Source: Alphaproteobacteria bacterium (GTDB lineage Bacteria > Pseudomonadota > Alphaproteobacteria > Acetobacterales > Acetobacteraceae). Taken from it: a DNA stretch of 64,000 nt. A program made the position numbers and the translations under genes. Below, in pieces: positions 13,555 through 22,542 of this stretch (the first letter of the stretch is position 1; every line of letters starts with the position of its first letter). The stretch covers positions 1-64,000 of the forward strand of contig JAPLOI010000022.1 in assembly GCA_026400815.1 (NCBI GenBank). Direction: 5' to 3'. The notes beneath the pieces are model-generated. The model had not been told where the DNA came from and searched no databases. It saw only the letters and a program-made list of their open reading frames with translations.

Positions 13555-15045
13555 ATGACATCGCCTGATCGCATTCCCGTCATCGTCGGCATCGGAGAGA
13601 TCAAGGACCGCCCGGCCGACCCGGCGCAGGGGCTGGAGCCGATCGCGCTGATGCATGAGGCGCTGAAGCGGGCGGAGGCGGATGCCGGGGCGGGGCTGCT
13701 GGCGCGGCTGGATGCGCTGGACGTGGTGAACTCTGTCTCCTGGCCCTATCCGGACCTGATGGGCGCGCTGCTGGCGCGGGCGGGGCTGGCGCCGCGGCAT
13801 GCGTTCTATGGGCCGGTGGGGGGCGAGACGCCGGTGCGGTTCCTGCACGAGGCGGCGGAGCGGATTGCCCGCGGCGAGAGCCAGGTGGCGGCCGTGGTGG
13901 GGGCGGAGGCGCAACATACCGCGGCGGCGGCGCAGAAGCGGGGCATCGCGCTGCCCTGGACGGCGCCGGAGCCGAACCCGCAGCCGCGCAGCCGGTCCTA
14001 TCTGCATGAGCTGGCGCGGCGGCACGGGATCGACATGCCGATCCGCGTCTATCCGCTGTACGAGAACGCCACCCAGGCCGGATGGGGCCAGACGCCGGCG
14101 CAGGGCAATGCCGAATCCGCGCGGGTGTGGGCGGCCTATGCCGCGGTGGCGGCGGAGAATCCGGATTCCTGGCTGCCGCGGGCGTTCACGCCGGAGCAGA
14201 TCGCCACGCCCTCACCGGAGAACCGGATGATCGCCTGGCCGTATCCGAAGCTGATGACGGCGAACCCGCTGGTGAACCAGGGGGCGGCGGTGATCCTGAC
14301 CAGCCTGGCGGTGGCGCGCGCGATGGGCATCGCGGAGGAGCGCTGCATTCCGGTGCGCGGCGGGGCGGCGGCGAACGAGCCGAAGGATTACCTGTCGCGC
14401 GACCAGTTCCGCCATGCCCATGCGCAGGACGTGGTGCTGGAGGCGGCGCTGGAGATGGCGGGCGGGGAGGTGGGCCGGTTCGCGCACCGGGAGTTCTATT
14501 CCTGCTTCCCCTGCGTGCCGAAGATGGCGCGGCGCAAGCTGGGCCTGCCGGAGAGTGCGACGCCGACGGTGGCCGGGGGGCTGACCTTCCATGGTGCGCC
14601 GCTGAACAACTACATGCTGCACGCGGCCTGCGGGATGGTGCGGGCGCTGCGCGGCGAGGCGGGCGCGCTGGGGTTGCTCTATGGCCAGGGCGGGTTCGTG
14701 ACCAACCATCGCACGCTGGTGCTGGGCGGCGCGGCGGATGGCACGCTGGTGTCGCGCGACCTGCAGGCGATGGCGGATGCGCGGCGCGGGCCGGCGCCGG
14801 AGATCGTGGAGGGGCGCACGGGCGAGGCGGAGGTGGAAACCCATACCGTGGTGTTCCGCACGGACGGGACGCCCGAGTACGGCGCCGTGGTGCTGCGGCT
14901 GGCCGATGGGGCGCGGACCATGGCGCGCGTGCGGGCGGAAGACAGCGCGACGCTGGGGGTGCTGATGGCGGCTGGTGCGACGGCCGTGGGGCGCGTGGGT
15001 CGGCTGTCGGCGGGCGAGGGCGGGTTGCAGCGGTGGGAGGCATGA
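13555..15045 (+). CDS. Thiolase-like protein (acetyl-CoA acetyltransferase family, SCP2-thiolase type)
   Basis: 496 residues. Thiolase-fold features include IVGIGEIKDRP at the start, AAVVGAEA, GGLTFHGAPLNNYMLHAA and GLLYGQGGFVTNHRTLVL, plus a C-terminal beta domain (about 400-496). The usual N-terminal nucleophilic cysteine is not seen: the equivalent helix reads GPVGGETPVRFLHEA. This resembles a subgroup annotated as acetyl-CoA acetyltransferase whose true reaction is uncertain. The neighbouring SDR and monooxygenase suggest catabolism of a lipid-like compound, an inference only. A composite repeat follows the stop by 8 bases. Confidence 0.82.
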   Translation: MTSPDRIPVIVGIGEIKDRPADPAQGLEPIALMHEALKRAEADAGAGLLARLDALDVVNSVSWPYPDLMGALLARAGLAPRHAFYGPVGGETPVRFLHEAAERIARGESQVAAVVGAEAQHTAAAAQKRGIALPWTAPEPNPQPRSRSYLHELARRHGIDMPIRVYPLYENATQAGWGQTPAQGNAESARVWAAYAAVAAENPDSWLPRAFTPEQIATPSPENRMIAWPYPKLMTANPLVNQGAAVILTSLAVARAMGIAEERCIPVRGGAAANEPKDYLSRDQFRHAHAQDVVLEAALEMAGGEVGRFAHREFYSCFPCVPKMARRKLGLPESATPTVAGGLTFHGAPLNNYMLHAACGMVRALRGEAGALGLLYGQGGFVTNHRTLVLGGAADGTLVSRDLQAMADARRGPAPEIVEGRTGEAEVETHTVVFRTDGTPEYGAVVLRLADGARTMARVRAEDSATLGVLMAAGATAVGRVGRLSAGEGGLQRWEA

Positions 15046-15053
15046 CAGGAAGA

Positions 15054-15170
15054 GTCTTCTTTTTCTGAAGAAAAAGAAGCAAAAAGACTTTATCCATTTT
15101 GCGGGGCTGGCCCTGCTGGCGTACGTGCCAAGTGGGGAAAGTTTTTTGGTTCTTTTTTTCAAAAAAGAAC
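15054..15170 (+). repeat. Composite three-hairpin repeat, copy 4
   Basis: Hairpin A starts 10 bases after the thiolase-like stop. The central arms CCATTTTGC and GCCAAGTGG pair at 8 of 9 positions counting one wobble. Hairpin C ends at 15170, 7 bases before the MFS gene's stop on the other strand. It fills the whole convergent gap. Confidence 0.82.
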
Positions 15171-15177
15171 CGCTTCC

Positions 15178-16335
15178 TTACCTTCGTGACACCGGAATCA
15201 GGCACAGCATCGCCACCGCCGCCACGGCGCCCATGACGCCGAGTGCGGTGTGGGCGGAGACCTGTTCCAGGAACGGCGCCACCAGGGTGGGCATCAGCGC
15301 CTGGGCGACCTGGCTGGGCAGGGCCATGCGGCCCATCAGCGTGGCGTAGCCGTTGGGGCCGAACACGTGCATCGGCACCACGCCGCGGGTGATGGTGAGG
15401 ATGCCGTTGCTGATGCCGTAGAACGCCGCGAACACCACGGCCGGCGCGCCGCCGAGCAGCAGGATCACGCCCACGGGCAGCATCACGGCACCGAACCAGG
15501 CGGACACCATGGGGGTGAGCCAGCGGGCCAGGGCGAATTCCACGATGCGGCTGGCCACCTGGCTGGGGCCGATCACCATGGCGCAGAGCACGGCGGCTTC
15601 CATGGAAAGGCCCAGGCCGGTCAGCAGGAACAGCAGGTGCAGGGTGACGATGGCGCCGATGGCGGCGCGCAGGGTGAAGAAGGTGGCCAGGAACAGGAAC
15701 AGCCGGCGTTCCCGCGCGGGCATGGGCGGTGCTGCCTCCCCGGGGGCGCGGCGGGCGGGGGCGGGGTTGGGCGGGGCCTTGGGGATCAGGGCCAGCATCA
15801 CCGGCAGGATGATGCACAGCGCGATGCCGGCGTAGAGCACCATGGCCCAGCGCCAGCCCCAGTGGGCGGCGAGCCAGGTGCCCATGGGGAAGCCCAGCGT
15901 GCCGCCGAAGCCGGCGAGGAAGGTGACGCCCGTCATGGCCGGGCGGGCATCCTTCCCCAGCAGGCGGCCGATGGTGGAGAAGGCGGTGTCGTAGAGGGCG
16001 AGCGCCATGCCGACGCCCAGGATGCTCCAGGCGACATACCAGCCGATGACGGAGGTGGAGACGGAGAGCGCGAGCAGGCCCGCGGCGGTGACGATTTGGC
16101 CGGCGCACAGCACCGGCTTGCCGCCGTGGCGGTCGATATAGCGGCCGATCGCAGGGGCGCAGAAGCCGGCGATCAGCACCGCCCAGGAGAAGGCGCCGAA
16201 CAGCATGGTGCGCGAGGTGCCGAGATCCTCGGCGATCGGGCCGGCCATGGTGGCGGGGATATAGTAGGTGGTGCCCCAGGCCAGGAGCTGGGTGAAGCCC
16301 AGGGTGAGCGACAGGCGGCGCTGGAGGGACTTCAT
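15178..16335 (-). CDS. MFS transporter
   Basis: 385 residues from the ATG at 16335; a longer frame only continues into a repeat module. About twelve hydrophobic segments are visible. The loop after segment 2 reads GRYIDRHGGKP, the MFS loop motif. Segment 1 contains TQLLAWGTTYYIPATMAG, like the family of uncharacterised alphaproteobacterial MFS carriers. The substrate is unknown. The start codon is only 3 bases from hairpin C of repeat copy 5, so the ribosome-binding site must lie in or next to the repeat. Confidence 0.85.
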   Translation of the reverse strand: MKSLQRRLSLTLGFTQLLAWGTTYYIPATMAGPIAEDLGTSRTMLFGAFSWAVLIAGFCAPAIGRYIDRHGGKPVLCAGQIVTAAGLLALSVSTSVIGWYVAWSILGVGMALALYDTAFSTIGRLLGKDARPAMTGVTFLAGFGGTLGFPMGTWLAAHWGWRWAMVLYAGIALCIILPVMLALIPKAPPNPAPARRAPGEAAPPMPARERRLFLFLATFFTLRAAIGAIVTLHLLFLLTGLGLSMEAAVLCAMVIGPSQVASRIVEFALARWLTPMVSAWFGAVMLPVGVILLLGGAPAVVFAAFYGISNGILTITRGVVPMHVFGPNGYATLMGRMALPSQVAQALMPTLVAPFLEQVSAHTALGVMGAVAAVAMLCLIPVSRR

Positions 16336-16337
16336 TT

Positions 16338-16446
16338 GTTCTTTTTTGAAAAAAAGAACCAAAAAACTTTCATTCGCTTGGCGCGAGGCCTCTCCGCACC
16401 AAACGCGAAAAGTCTTTTTGCTTCTTTTTCTTCAGAAAAAGAAGGT
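16338..16446 (-). repeat. Composite three-hairpin repeat, copy 5
   Basis: Inverted relative to copies 1-4. Hairpin C is at 16338-16359 and hairpin A at 16421-16444. The central region 16363-16400 forms an imperfect stem (TTCGC..GCGAA ends, with bulges). It lies between the IMPase-family gene and the MFS gene, both on the minus strand, with hairpin A next to the stop and hairpin C next to the start. Confidence 0.82.
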
Positions 16447-16459
16447 TCTTGCTGTGGCA

Positions 16460-17239
16460 CTAGAACCCCGCGATCCCCTGGAGGGCTGCCGCCACCCCGG
16501 GCCCGGTGGCGCGGATGGGGTTGCCGTCTGTCATGCCCGGGCCGGCGGTGAAATCGGAGACCACGGCGCCGGCCTCGCTGAGGATGCAGAGGGCGGCGGC
16601 GACATCCCACAGGTTGATGTGCAGTTCGATGTAGCCGTCGATCCGCCCGGCGGCGACGTCGGCCAGGCCCAGCGCGCCGGAGCCGCCGGCGCGCAGCATC
16701 GCGCCTGCTTCCATGATGCCGCGGGAGAGGGCGTAGAAGCTTTCGTTGGAGCGGCGGGGGGACCAGCCGCATTCGACCATGCCGCGGGCGAGATCGATGG
16801 TGGCGGCGGCGCGGATGGGCGTGCCGTTCAGCGTGGCGCCGGCGCCCTGGCGGGCGGCGAAGGTCTCGCCCAGCATCGGCGCGTGCAGCACGCCGAGGAC
16901 GGAGGTGCGGCCTTGCATGAGGCCGATGGAGACGCACCAGCGCGGGGCGCCGCGGGCGAAGTTGGAGGTGCCGTCGATCGGATCCACCACCCAGGTGAGG
17001 GCGCCCTGGGGGCCGGTGCCGGTTTCCTCGCCCTGGAAGCCGTCTTCGGGGAAGGCCTGGGTGAGTTCGCGCTTGAGGAAGGCTTCCACGGCGCCGTCGG
17101 CTTCCGTGATCCAATCCTGGTGGCCCTTCATGCCGGCCGAGGCCGCGCCGGGGGGCGGGGCGAGGGAGAGGGCGAGCGTGCCGGCCTGCGTGGCGAGGCG
17201 GGTGGCGAGGTCAAGCCGGTGGGCGAGCGCGTGGGACAA
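16460..17239 (-). CDS. Inositol monophosphatase family phosphatase
   Basis: 259 residues starting at a TTG at 17239, chosen because AAGGAG lies 7 bases upstream and no ATG or GTG fits. Metal-binding motifs of the family are present: E71 and E72 in QGEETG, D86 and D89 in VVDPIDGTSNFARG, and D212 in NLWDVAAA. These Mg-dependent enzymes hydrolyse inositol phosphate, histidinol phosphate or PAP; which one cannot be decided here. Histidinol phosphatase (HisN-like) and IMPase (SuhB-like) are the main options. Transcribed divergently from coaE. Confidence 0.9.
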   Translation of the reverse strand: MSHALAHRLDLATRLATQAGTLALSLAPPPGAASAGMKGHQDWITEADGAVEAFLKRELTQAFPEDGFQGEETGTGPQGALTWVVDPIDGTSNFARGAPRWCVSIGLMQGRTSVLGVLHAPMLGETFAARQGAGATLNGTPIRAAATIDLARGMVECGWSPRRSNESFYALSRGIMEAGAMLRAGGSGALGLADVAAGRIDGYIELHINLWDVAAALCILSEAGAVVSDFTAGPGMTDGNPIRATGPGVAAALQGIAGF

Positions 17240-17351
17240 GGGAGGGCTCCTTGGCGATGACGGATGTGTTACGCCGATCCGCTTGCGGGGGAAATCGGCA
17301 TCGGGCGGGGCCTGCCTTGCGCTGGGCTGCGCGGCGGCGGAGATTTGCGGC

Positions 17352-18050
17352 ATGAAGATCATCGGGCTGACCGGCGGCATCGGCATGGGCAAATCCACGG
17401 CCGCGAATTTTTTCAAGCGGGCGCGGATTCCCGTGTTCGATGCGGATGCCTGCGTGCATGCGTTGCAGGCGCCGGGCGGGCGGGCGCTGGGGCCGATCGA
17501 GGCGCTGTTTCCGGGGACGGTCCGGGACCGCACGCTGGATCGCGGTGCGCTGCGGGCGGCGGTGCTGGCGCGGCCGGACCTGCTGAAGCAGCTGGAGCGG
17601 ATCGTGCATCCGCTGGTGCGCGACGAGGAGCGGCGCTTCGTGCAGCGGGCGCGCCGGGCCGGGCGGGCGGCGGTGGTGATGGATATTCCGCTGCTGCTGG
17701 AGATCGACGGCATAAGGCGGATCGATCTGGTGATGGCGGTTTCGGCGCCCAAGGCGGTGCAGGTGCATCGCGTGGGGCTGCGGCGGCGGATGGACCGGGC
17801 GCAGATCGAGGCGGTGATCGCACGGCAGATGCAGGATCGCGAGAAGCGGCGGCGGGCGGATGTGGTGGTGACGACGGGGCTGTCGCGCTTCCATGCCACG
17901 ATGCAACTGCGCCGGCTGCTGGCCGATCTGCGCGCGGGCGGGCCGCTTACCCGGCCGCATGTGCGGCGGGTGCGGGAGATGCGCGCGATCGACTGCACGA
18001 TCCCCGGGCGGGCCTGGCTGGGGCGGACGCGCTTCAAGGGGCCCCGTTGA
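17352..18050 (+). CDS. coaE: Dephospho-CoA kinase
   Basis: 232 residues from the ATG at 17352. It performs the last step of coenzyme A synthesis, phosphorylating the 3'-OH of dephospho-CoA. The P-loop GLTGGIGMGKST is at residues 5-16, DADACVH follows near 33, and MDIPLLLE near 117 is the family motif. A basic C-terminal tail of about 30 residues extends beyond the usual length. Its TGA overlaps the dnaQ ATG by one base (TGATG), as in many alphaproteobacteria. Confidence 0.95.
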   Translation: MKIIGLTGGIGMGKSTAANFFKRARIPVFDADACVHALQAPGGRALGPIEALFPGTVRDRTLDRGALRAAVLARPDLLKQLERIVHPLVRDEERRFVQRARRAGRAAVVMDIPLLLEIDGIRRIDLVMAVSAPKAVQVHRVGLRRRMDRAQIEAVIARQMQDREKRRRADVVVTTGLSRFHATMQLRRLLADLRAGGPLTRPHVRRVREMRAIDCTIPGRAWLGRTRFKGPR

Positions 18051-18736
18051 TGCGCAGCGTTCTGTTCGACACGGAGACCACGGGGCTCGACCCGCTGACC
18101 GGGGACCGGGTGATCGAGGTGGCGGCGATCGAGCTGGTGAACGACCTGCCGACGCGCAACACCTTCCACCGGCTGATCCATCCGCAGCGCGACATTCCGG
18201 CCGAGGCGACGCGGGTGCACGGGATCACGCTGGACGATCTGCGCGAGGCGCCGCGCTTCGAGGCGATCGTGGACGACATGCTGGCGTTCTTCCAGGACGA
18301 TCCGCTGGTGGCGCACAACGCGCCGTTCGACTTCGGCTTCCTGAACGCGGAGCTGGCGCGCTGTGGCAAGCCGAAGCTGGCGCCTTCGCGCATGGTGGAT
18401 ACGCTGGTACTGGCCAAGACGCGGTTTCCCGGCATGCCGAACAGCCTGGATGCGCTGTGCCGGCGCTTCGGGATCGATCTTTCGGCGCGCACCACCCACA
18501 ACGCGCTGCTGGACTGCAAGCTGCTGGCCGAAGTGTATGTGGAGCTGACCGGCGGGCGGCAGCGCGCGCTGCTGCCGGGCGGGGATGACGACAACCAGGG
18601 CGCGCTGCCGGCGGTGCAGTACGAGGCGGTGACCGGGCGCACGCCGCGCCTGGTGGTGCCGGGCGAGGCCGAGCTGGCCGCGCATGCCGCCTTTGTGGAG
18701 AAGAAGGTGAAGGAAGCGATCTGGCGCGCCGAGTAG
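18050..18736 (+). CDS. dnaQ: DNA polymerase III epsilon subunit, 3'-5' proofreading exonuclease
   Basis: 228 residues, normal length. Exo I FDTETTGLDP (D7, E9), Exo II VAHNAPFDFGFLN and Exo III THNALLDCKLLAEVY are all intact (DEDDh type). The C-terminal region after about 185 would bind the alpha subunit. It starts at the coaE stop codon and is translationally coupled. An 8-bp GC stem (arms 18736-18743 and 18758-18765) overlaps the stop and may end the transcript. Confidence 0.96.
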   Translation: MRSVLFDTETTGLDPLTGDRVIEVAAIELVNDLPTRNTFHRLIHPQRDIPAEATRVHGITLDDLREAPRFEAIVDDMLAFFQDDPLVAHNAPFDFGFLNAELARCGKPKLAPSRMVDTLVLAKTRFPGMPNSLDALCRRFGIDLSARTTHNALLDCKLLAEVYVELTGGRQRALLPGGDDDNQGALPAVQYEAVTGRTPRLVVPGEAELAAHAAFVEKKVKEAIWRAE

Positions 18737-18765
18737 CGCCGGGTTTGTGGTTTGTTGCCCGGCGC
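18736..18765 (+). terminator. Possible terminator hairpin after dnaQ
   Basis: GCGCCGGG at 18736-18743 pairs perfectly with CCCGGCGC at 18758-18765 around a T/G-rich 14-base loop. No T-run follows, so intrinsic termination is uncertain. Confidence 0.35.
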
Positions 18766-18809
18766 CGGGGCGCTAAGGTGACAGCCTGTTCACGCGACGA
18801 GGAATTCTC

Positions 18810-20291
18810 ATGAGCATCGCATCCCTGCTGCGCAGCACGGCCCTTGGGTTGGCCCTGCTCGCGCCGCTTCCGGCCATGGCGCAGGCGCCGGCGGCGCCCT
18901 CGGCCGATGGGGCCAAGGTGGTGGCCGACGGGGTGCGCGAATGGCTCGCGAAGCAGCTGGGCGGGATCGTGGATGTCTCTGCTCTGCCGCTGCGGGTGCT
19001 GGCGGAAGGCGAGGCCTATCGGCTGGAAGTGCCGGTCGGCGGCAGCTGGTTCGATGGCGCGGTGAAGGTGGGCGACGGCGCGGTGGCGCTGACGGTGAAG
19101 CCGCTGGACGGCGGGCGCTGGCAGGTGCTGGGCGGCGGCATTCCCGCGAAGCTGACCATGGAGATGAAGGACGCCTCGGGCGAGACCTCCCGCATCGCGA
19201 TCGGGCTGGAAAGCCAGCAGACCACCGGGATGTACGACCCGTCGCTGAAGACCGCCTCCAACTTCGTCTCCAGCTTCACCGGCTACACCACGGAGACGCA
19301 GACCAAGGCCGGCGTGCAGGTATCGCGCATCGCCAAGCTGGTCGGGCGTTCCGAATGGGCGCCGAGCTCGCCCGGGCGCGTGACGGTGCAGGGCGACAGC
19401 CAGCTGGAAGGCTACTCCACCATCACCCCCGTGCCCGGCGTGGGCGAGGTGAAGGTGACGATGGGGCGGCTGGGTGGCTCCACCCGGATCGAGAATTTCG
19501 ATGTGGACGGGCTGGGCACCCTGCTGCGCACCGCCTTCGAGCTGGGCAGCTCGGCCAAGGCCACGGGCAAGGCCGCGACCGATGCCAAGGGGGCGTCCAC
19601 GCCGGAGCAGAAGGCCTCTGCGCTGAAGCTGGTGGGGCTGGTGTTCTCCATGCTGGATGCGATGGAGACCGACTACAGCTACGAAGACATCAAGGTGGAA
19701 GGCGGGGCGCTGTTCTCCGGCTCGCTGCGCCGCTTCGGGATGGGGCTTTCGGCCGGCGCCCCGGATGGCAAGGTGGATGTGAAGCTGCGGCTTTCGGCCG
19801 AAGGGCTGGAATCGCCGATGATCCCGCCGGGCCCGTGGGTGGAGTTCATCCCGCACAAGGTGAGCCTGACGCCGCGGGTGAGCGGGGTTTCAAAGGAGGC
19901 CGTGGTGGCGCTGCTGCGCACCGCGATCGAGACCGAAGGCCAGGATATCGAGGTGCAGGCCATGGCGCTGCTGGCCGCCAACCCGGTGGCGCTGGGGATC
20001 GAGGACCTGCTGCTGGATGTCGGCCCGATGCGGCTGAAAGGCACGGGCAGCGTGGAAGTGGCCGGGATCGACGAGCTGAGCGGCGAAGCGGAACTGCGCG
20101 CCACCGGGTTCGATGCGCTGATCCGCCGGGCCAACGCGGTGCCGGAGCTGAAGGCGGCCGCCCCGGTGCTGATCTTCCTGAAGGGGATCGGCAAGCAGGA
20201 AGGCACCGAGACGGTGTGGAGCATCACCTATTCGGACAACAAGGTGATGGTGAACGATACGGATCTTTCGGACCTGATGCCCTCCAAGTAG
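18810..20291 (+). CDS. Exported protein of unknown function
   Basis: 493 residues. A clear Sec signal peptide ends at PAMAQA (cleavage near residue 25). GAGGAATT lies just upstream of the ATG. The mature protein is rich in beta-type segments without membrane spans, e.g. EGYSTITPVPGVGEVKVTMG and MRLKGTGSVEVAG. It resembles alphaproteobacterial exported proteins of the DUF2125/DUF945 sort, an uncertain assignment made from overall style. It is monocistronic and converges with the DUF2235 gene, with only 4 bases between the two stops. Confidence 0.75.
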   Translation: MSIASLLRSTALGLALLAPLPAMAQAPAAPSADGAKVVADGVREWLAKQLGGIVDVSALPLRVLAEGEAYRLEVPVGGSWFDGAVKVGDGAVALTVKPLDGGRWQVLGGGIPAKLTMEMKDASGETSRIAIGLESQQTTGMYDPSLKTASNFVSSFTGYTTETQTKAGVQVSRIAKLVGRSEWAPSSPGRVTVQGDSQLEGYSTITPVPGVGEVKVTMGRLGGSTRIENFDVDGLGTLLRTAFELGSSAKATGKAATDAKGASTPEQKASALKLVGLVFSMLDAMETDYSYEDIKVEGGALFSGSLRRFGMGLSAGAPDGKVDVKLRLSAEGLESPMIPPGPWVEFIPHKVSLTPRVSGVSKEAVVALLRTAIETEGQDIEVQAMALLAANPVALGIEDLLLDVGPMRLKGTGSVEVAGIDELSGEAELRATGFDALIRRANAVPELKAAAPVLIFLKGIGKQEGTETVWSITYSDNKVMVNDTDLSDLMPSK

Positions 20292-20295
20292 GGCG

Positions 20296-21435
20296 TCAGG
20301 GCAGGTTCACTGGCCGGTAGGGGATGCTCTGCTGGACAGCGGTGCCGCTGCTGTCCAGCACATCGACCAGTTGCCCGCGGCGGATGGTGACGCTGGGGTG
20401 CAGGCTTTCGCCGGCGGTGGAGAGGCGGGCGCCGGTGGCGCTGGTGGGGAAATAATAGTGGCCGACCGCGCCCACGCCAGGCGTGGCTTGCAGCACGGCG
20501 CGGAGGGTGGGGGTTGGATCGAGCCCGGCGAGGCCCCTGCGGGAATCGTGCTGGGCGGCGAGGGGCTGCAGGGCGGCTTGTCGGGGGAGCATGGTTTCGT
20601 CCAGCGCCAGGCCGGCCGCCATGGCTTCGTCGGCCATCCAGCGCAGCGGGATCATGGCCAGGTCGCTCTGGCCGTAGCCGCCGCCGACATCGGAGTGAAC
20701 GCCGGCGAACCAGAGCTGCTGGATATCCGTGTCGGGCGGGATCGGCTGGGTCCAGAGGGTAGGGACGAAGGTATCGCGCTGTTCGTCGATCGCCATGGCG
20801 TGGCGGCCGATTTCGATGACGCCGGAGGGTGAGGTGTCGTGGAATTCGTAATTGGCGGCGGCGGCGGGGTTGATCACCTGTTGCGGCACGCCCAGCGCGC
20901 CGACCGTGTCCCACACGCCGACGAAGCGGATGCGCGGGGCGTGGTTGATCGGATCGGCAGGGGTGCCGCCATGGGCTTGGCTGAAATCCTGCGGTGAGCG
21001 GCCCGGGGTGCGGCTGCGGTAATAGGCCCAGGCGGTGCGGATCAGGCCGAGCTGGTTGCGTTGCAGCAGGCCGCATTTGCCGATGAAGCTGGCCAGGCTG
21101 CGGGCGGTGAAGGCGCCGCGGGAGAAGCCGAACAGGAAGATCTCGTCCCCGGGCAGGTAGTTCTGGCTGAGGAACATGTAAGCGGCGCGGATATTGTCGT
21201 CCACGCCATCGCCGGTGGCGCCATCGAGGAATTGCTGGAACCAGGGGCCGCTGGTGCCGACGCCGCGCAAATAGAGGGCGATCTGCGGCTTGTCGCCGCT
21301 GTTGGCGCGCACAGCGCGGGCGAGGCGGGCGACGTTGGTTTCCTCGCCCTTGCTGTCGGCGGCGTTCCAGGTGCCGTCGAAGAACAGGGCGAGGCGCTTC
21401 GGGGGGAGTTTATGGGCGTGGGTGGTGGTGCTCAT
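20296..21435 (-). CDS. DUF2235 alpha/beta-hydrolase-like protein
   Basis: 379 residues. An N-terminal LALFFDGTWN (D20) is followed by the nucleophile elbow GFSRGAFTAR (S105), then GVWDTVGALG (acid) and FAGVHSDVGGGY (histidine). This is the catalytic pattern of DUF2235, the family that includes type VI secretion phospholipase effectors of the Tle1 group. No VgrG, Hcp or immunity gene is nearby and no signal peptide is seen, so an effector role is not supported here. A cytoplasmic lipase or esterase is equally possible. Confidence 0.85.
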   Translation of the reverse strand: MSTTTHAHKLPPKRLALFFDGTWNAADSKGEETNVARLARAVRANSGDKPQIALYLRGVGTSGPWFQQFLDGATGDGVDDNIRAAYMFLSQNYLPGDEIFLFGFSRGAFTARSLASFIGKCGLLQRNQLGLIRTAWAYYRSRTPGRSPQDFSQAHGGTPADPINHAPRIRFVGVWDTVGALGVPQQVINPAAAANYEFHDTSPSGVIEIGRHAMAIDEQRDTFVPTLWTQPIPPDTDIQQLWFAGVHSDVGGGYGQSDLAMIPLRWMADEAMAAGLALDETMLPRQAALQPLAAQHDSRRGLAGLDPTPTLRAVLQATPGVGAVGHYYFPTSATGARLSTAGESLHPSVTIRRGQLVDVLDSSGTAVQQSIPYRPVNLP

Positions 21436-21519
21436 CGGTGCCTCCCGGTGCGGTGGGGGAGGGTAGCCGGTGGTTGCGCGGGCGGGAAGAAGTTGGACGT
21501 TCGGAACGAGGATGTGATG

Positions 21520-22542
21520 TCAGGCCCCTGCCAAGGCCAGTTCGCCGGCGAAGTGGCAGCGGGAGTGGTGGCCGGGGGCGATTTCGCGCAGGGCGGGGGT
21601 TTCCACGGCACAGCGGGGTTGGGCGAAGGGGCAGCGGGGGTGGAAGTAGCAGCCGCTGGGCGGGTTGGCGGGGCTGGGGACTTCGCCGCGCAGCACGCCG
21701 TCGGCGGGGTTCACGCGGGGGTCTGGCACCGGGACGGCGCGCATGAGGGCAGCGGTGTAGGGGTGCAGCGGGCGGGAGAACAGGGCGTTGGTGGGGGCGA
21801 GTTCGACGATCTGGCCCACATACATCACCGCGACGCGGTCGGAGATGTGGCGCACCACGCTGAGGTCGTGGGCCACGAAGAGGTAGGTGAGGCGCAGGCG
21901 CTGCTGGAGTTCCAGCAGCAGGTTGAGCACCTGGGCCTGGACGGAAACATCGAGCGCGCTGACGGGTTCGTCGGCGACGACCAGGCGGGGCTCGGTGGCG
22001 AGCGCCCGGGCGATGCCGATGCGTTGGCGCTGGCCGCCGGAGAAGGCGTGCGGGAAGCGGTGCATGAATTCCGGGCGCAGGCCGACGAGCTTGAGGAGGT
22101 CGGCCACGCGATCGGCGCGGTCTCGGCGGCTGCGCATGCCGTTGACGAGGAGGGGTTCGCCGACATTGTCCAGCAGGGTCATGCGCGGGTTCAGCGAGCC
22201 GAACGGGTCTTGGAAGACCATCTGGATTTCGGCGCGGTAGCGGGCCAGCTCACGCTGCGGCATGGGGGCGAGATCGACGGTTTCGCCGGATTTCGTGCGG
22301 TAGAGCACCTGGCCGGCGGTGGGATCGATGGCGCGCAGGATGCAGCGGCTGGCGGTGGTTTTGCCGCAGCCGGACTCGCCGACGAGGCCGAGGGTTTCGC
22401 CCTCGTTCAGCGTGAAGTCCACGCCATCCACGGCGCGGACATTGCCGACGGTGCGTTGCAGGAAGCCCTTCACGATGGGGAAGAACTTTCGCAGGCCCCT
22501 TACTTCAAGCAGGGGGACTTCGAGGAGTGGGGCTTCGGTCAT
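21520..22542 (-). CDS. Peptide ABC transporter ATP-binding protein (OppF/DppF type)
   Basis: 340 residues from the ATG at 22542. It carries Walker [11 protein letters not shown]-loop [12 protein letters not shown], signature [15 protein letters not shown], Walker [14 protein letters not shown] and the switch HDLSVV. The C-terminal cysteine-containing oligopeptide-transporter tail, [16 protein letters not shown], is present. It pairs with the next ATPase to power import of peptides or related compounds. Last gene of the five-gene operon, overlapping the previous gene by ATGA. Confidence 0.93.
   Translation of the reverse strand: MTEAPLLEVPLLEVRGLRKFFPIVKGFLQRTVGNVRAVDGVDFTLNEGETLGLVGESGCGKTTASRCILRAIDPTAGQVLYRTKSGETVDLAPMPQRELARYRAEIQMVFQDPFGSLNPRMTLLDNVGEPLLVNGMRSRRDRADRVADLLKLVGLRPEFMHRFPHAFSGGQRQRIGIARALATEPRLVVADEPVSALDVSVQAQVLNLLLELQQRLRLTYLFVAHDLSVVRHISDRVAVMYVGQIVELAPTNALFSRPLHPYTAALMRAVPVPDPRVNPADGVLRGEVPSPANPPSGCYFHPRCPFAQPRCAVETPALREIAPGHHSRCHFAGELALAGA

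Noticed and set aside
20296-21435. DUF2235 gene as a type VI secretion effector
   Set aside because: The catalytic motif fits, but there is no VgrG, PAAR, Hcp or immunity gene in the neighbourhood, so I kept the neutral name.
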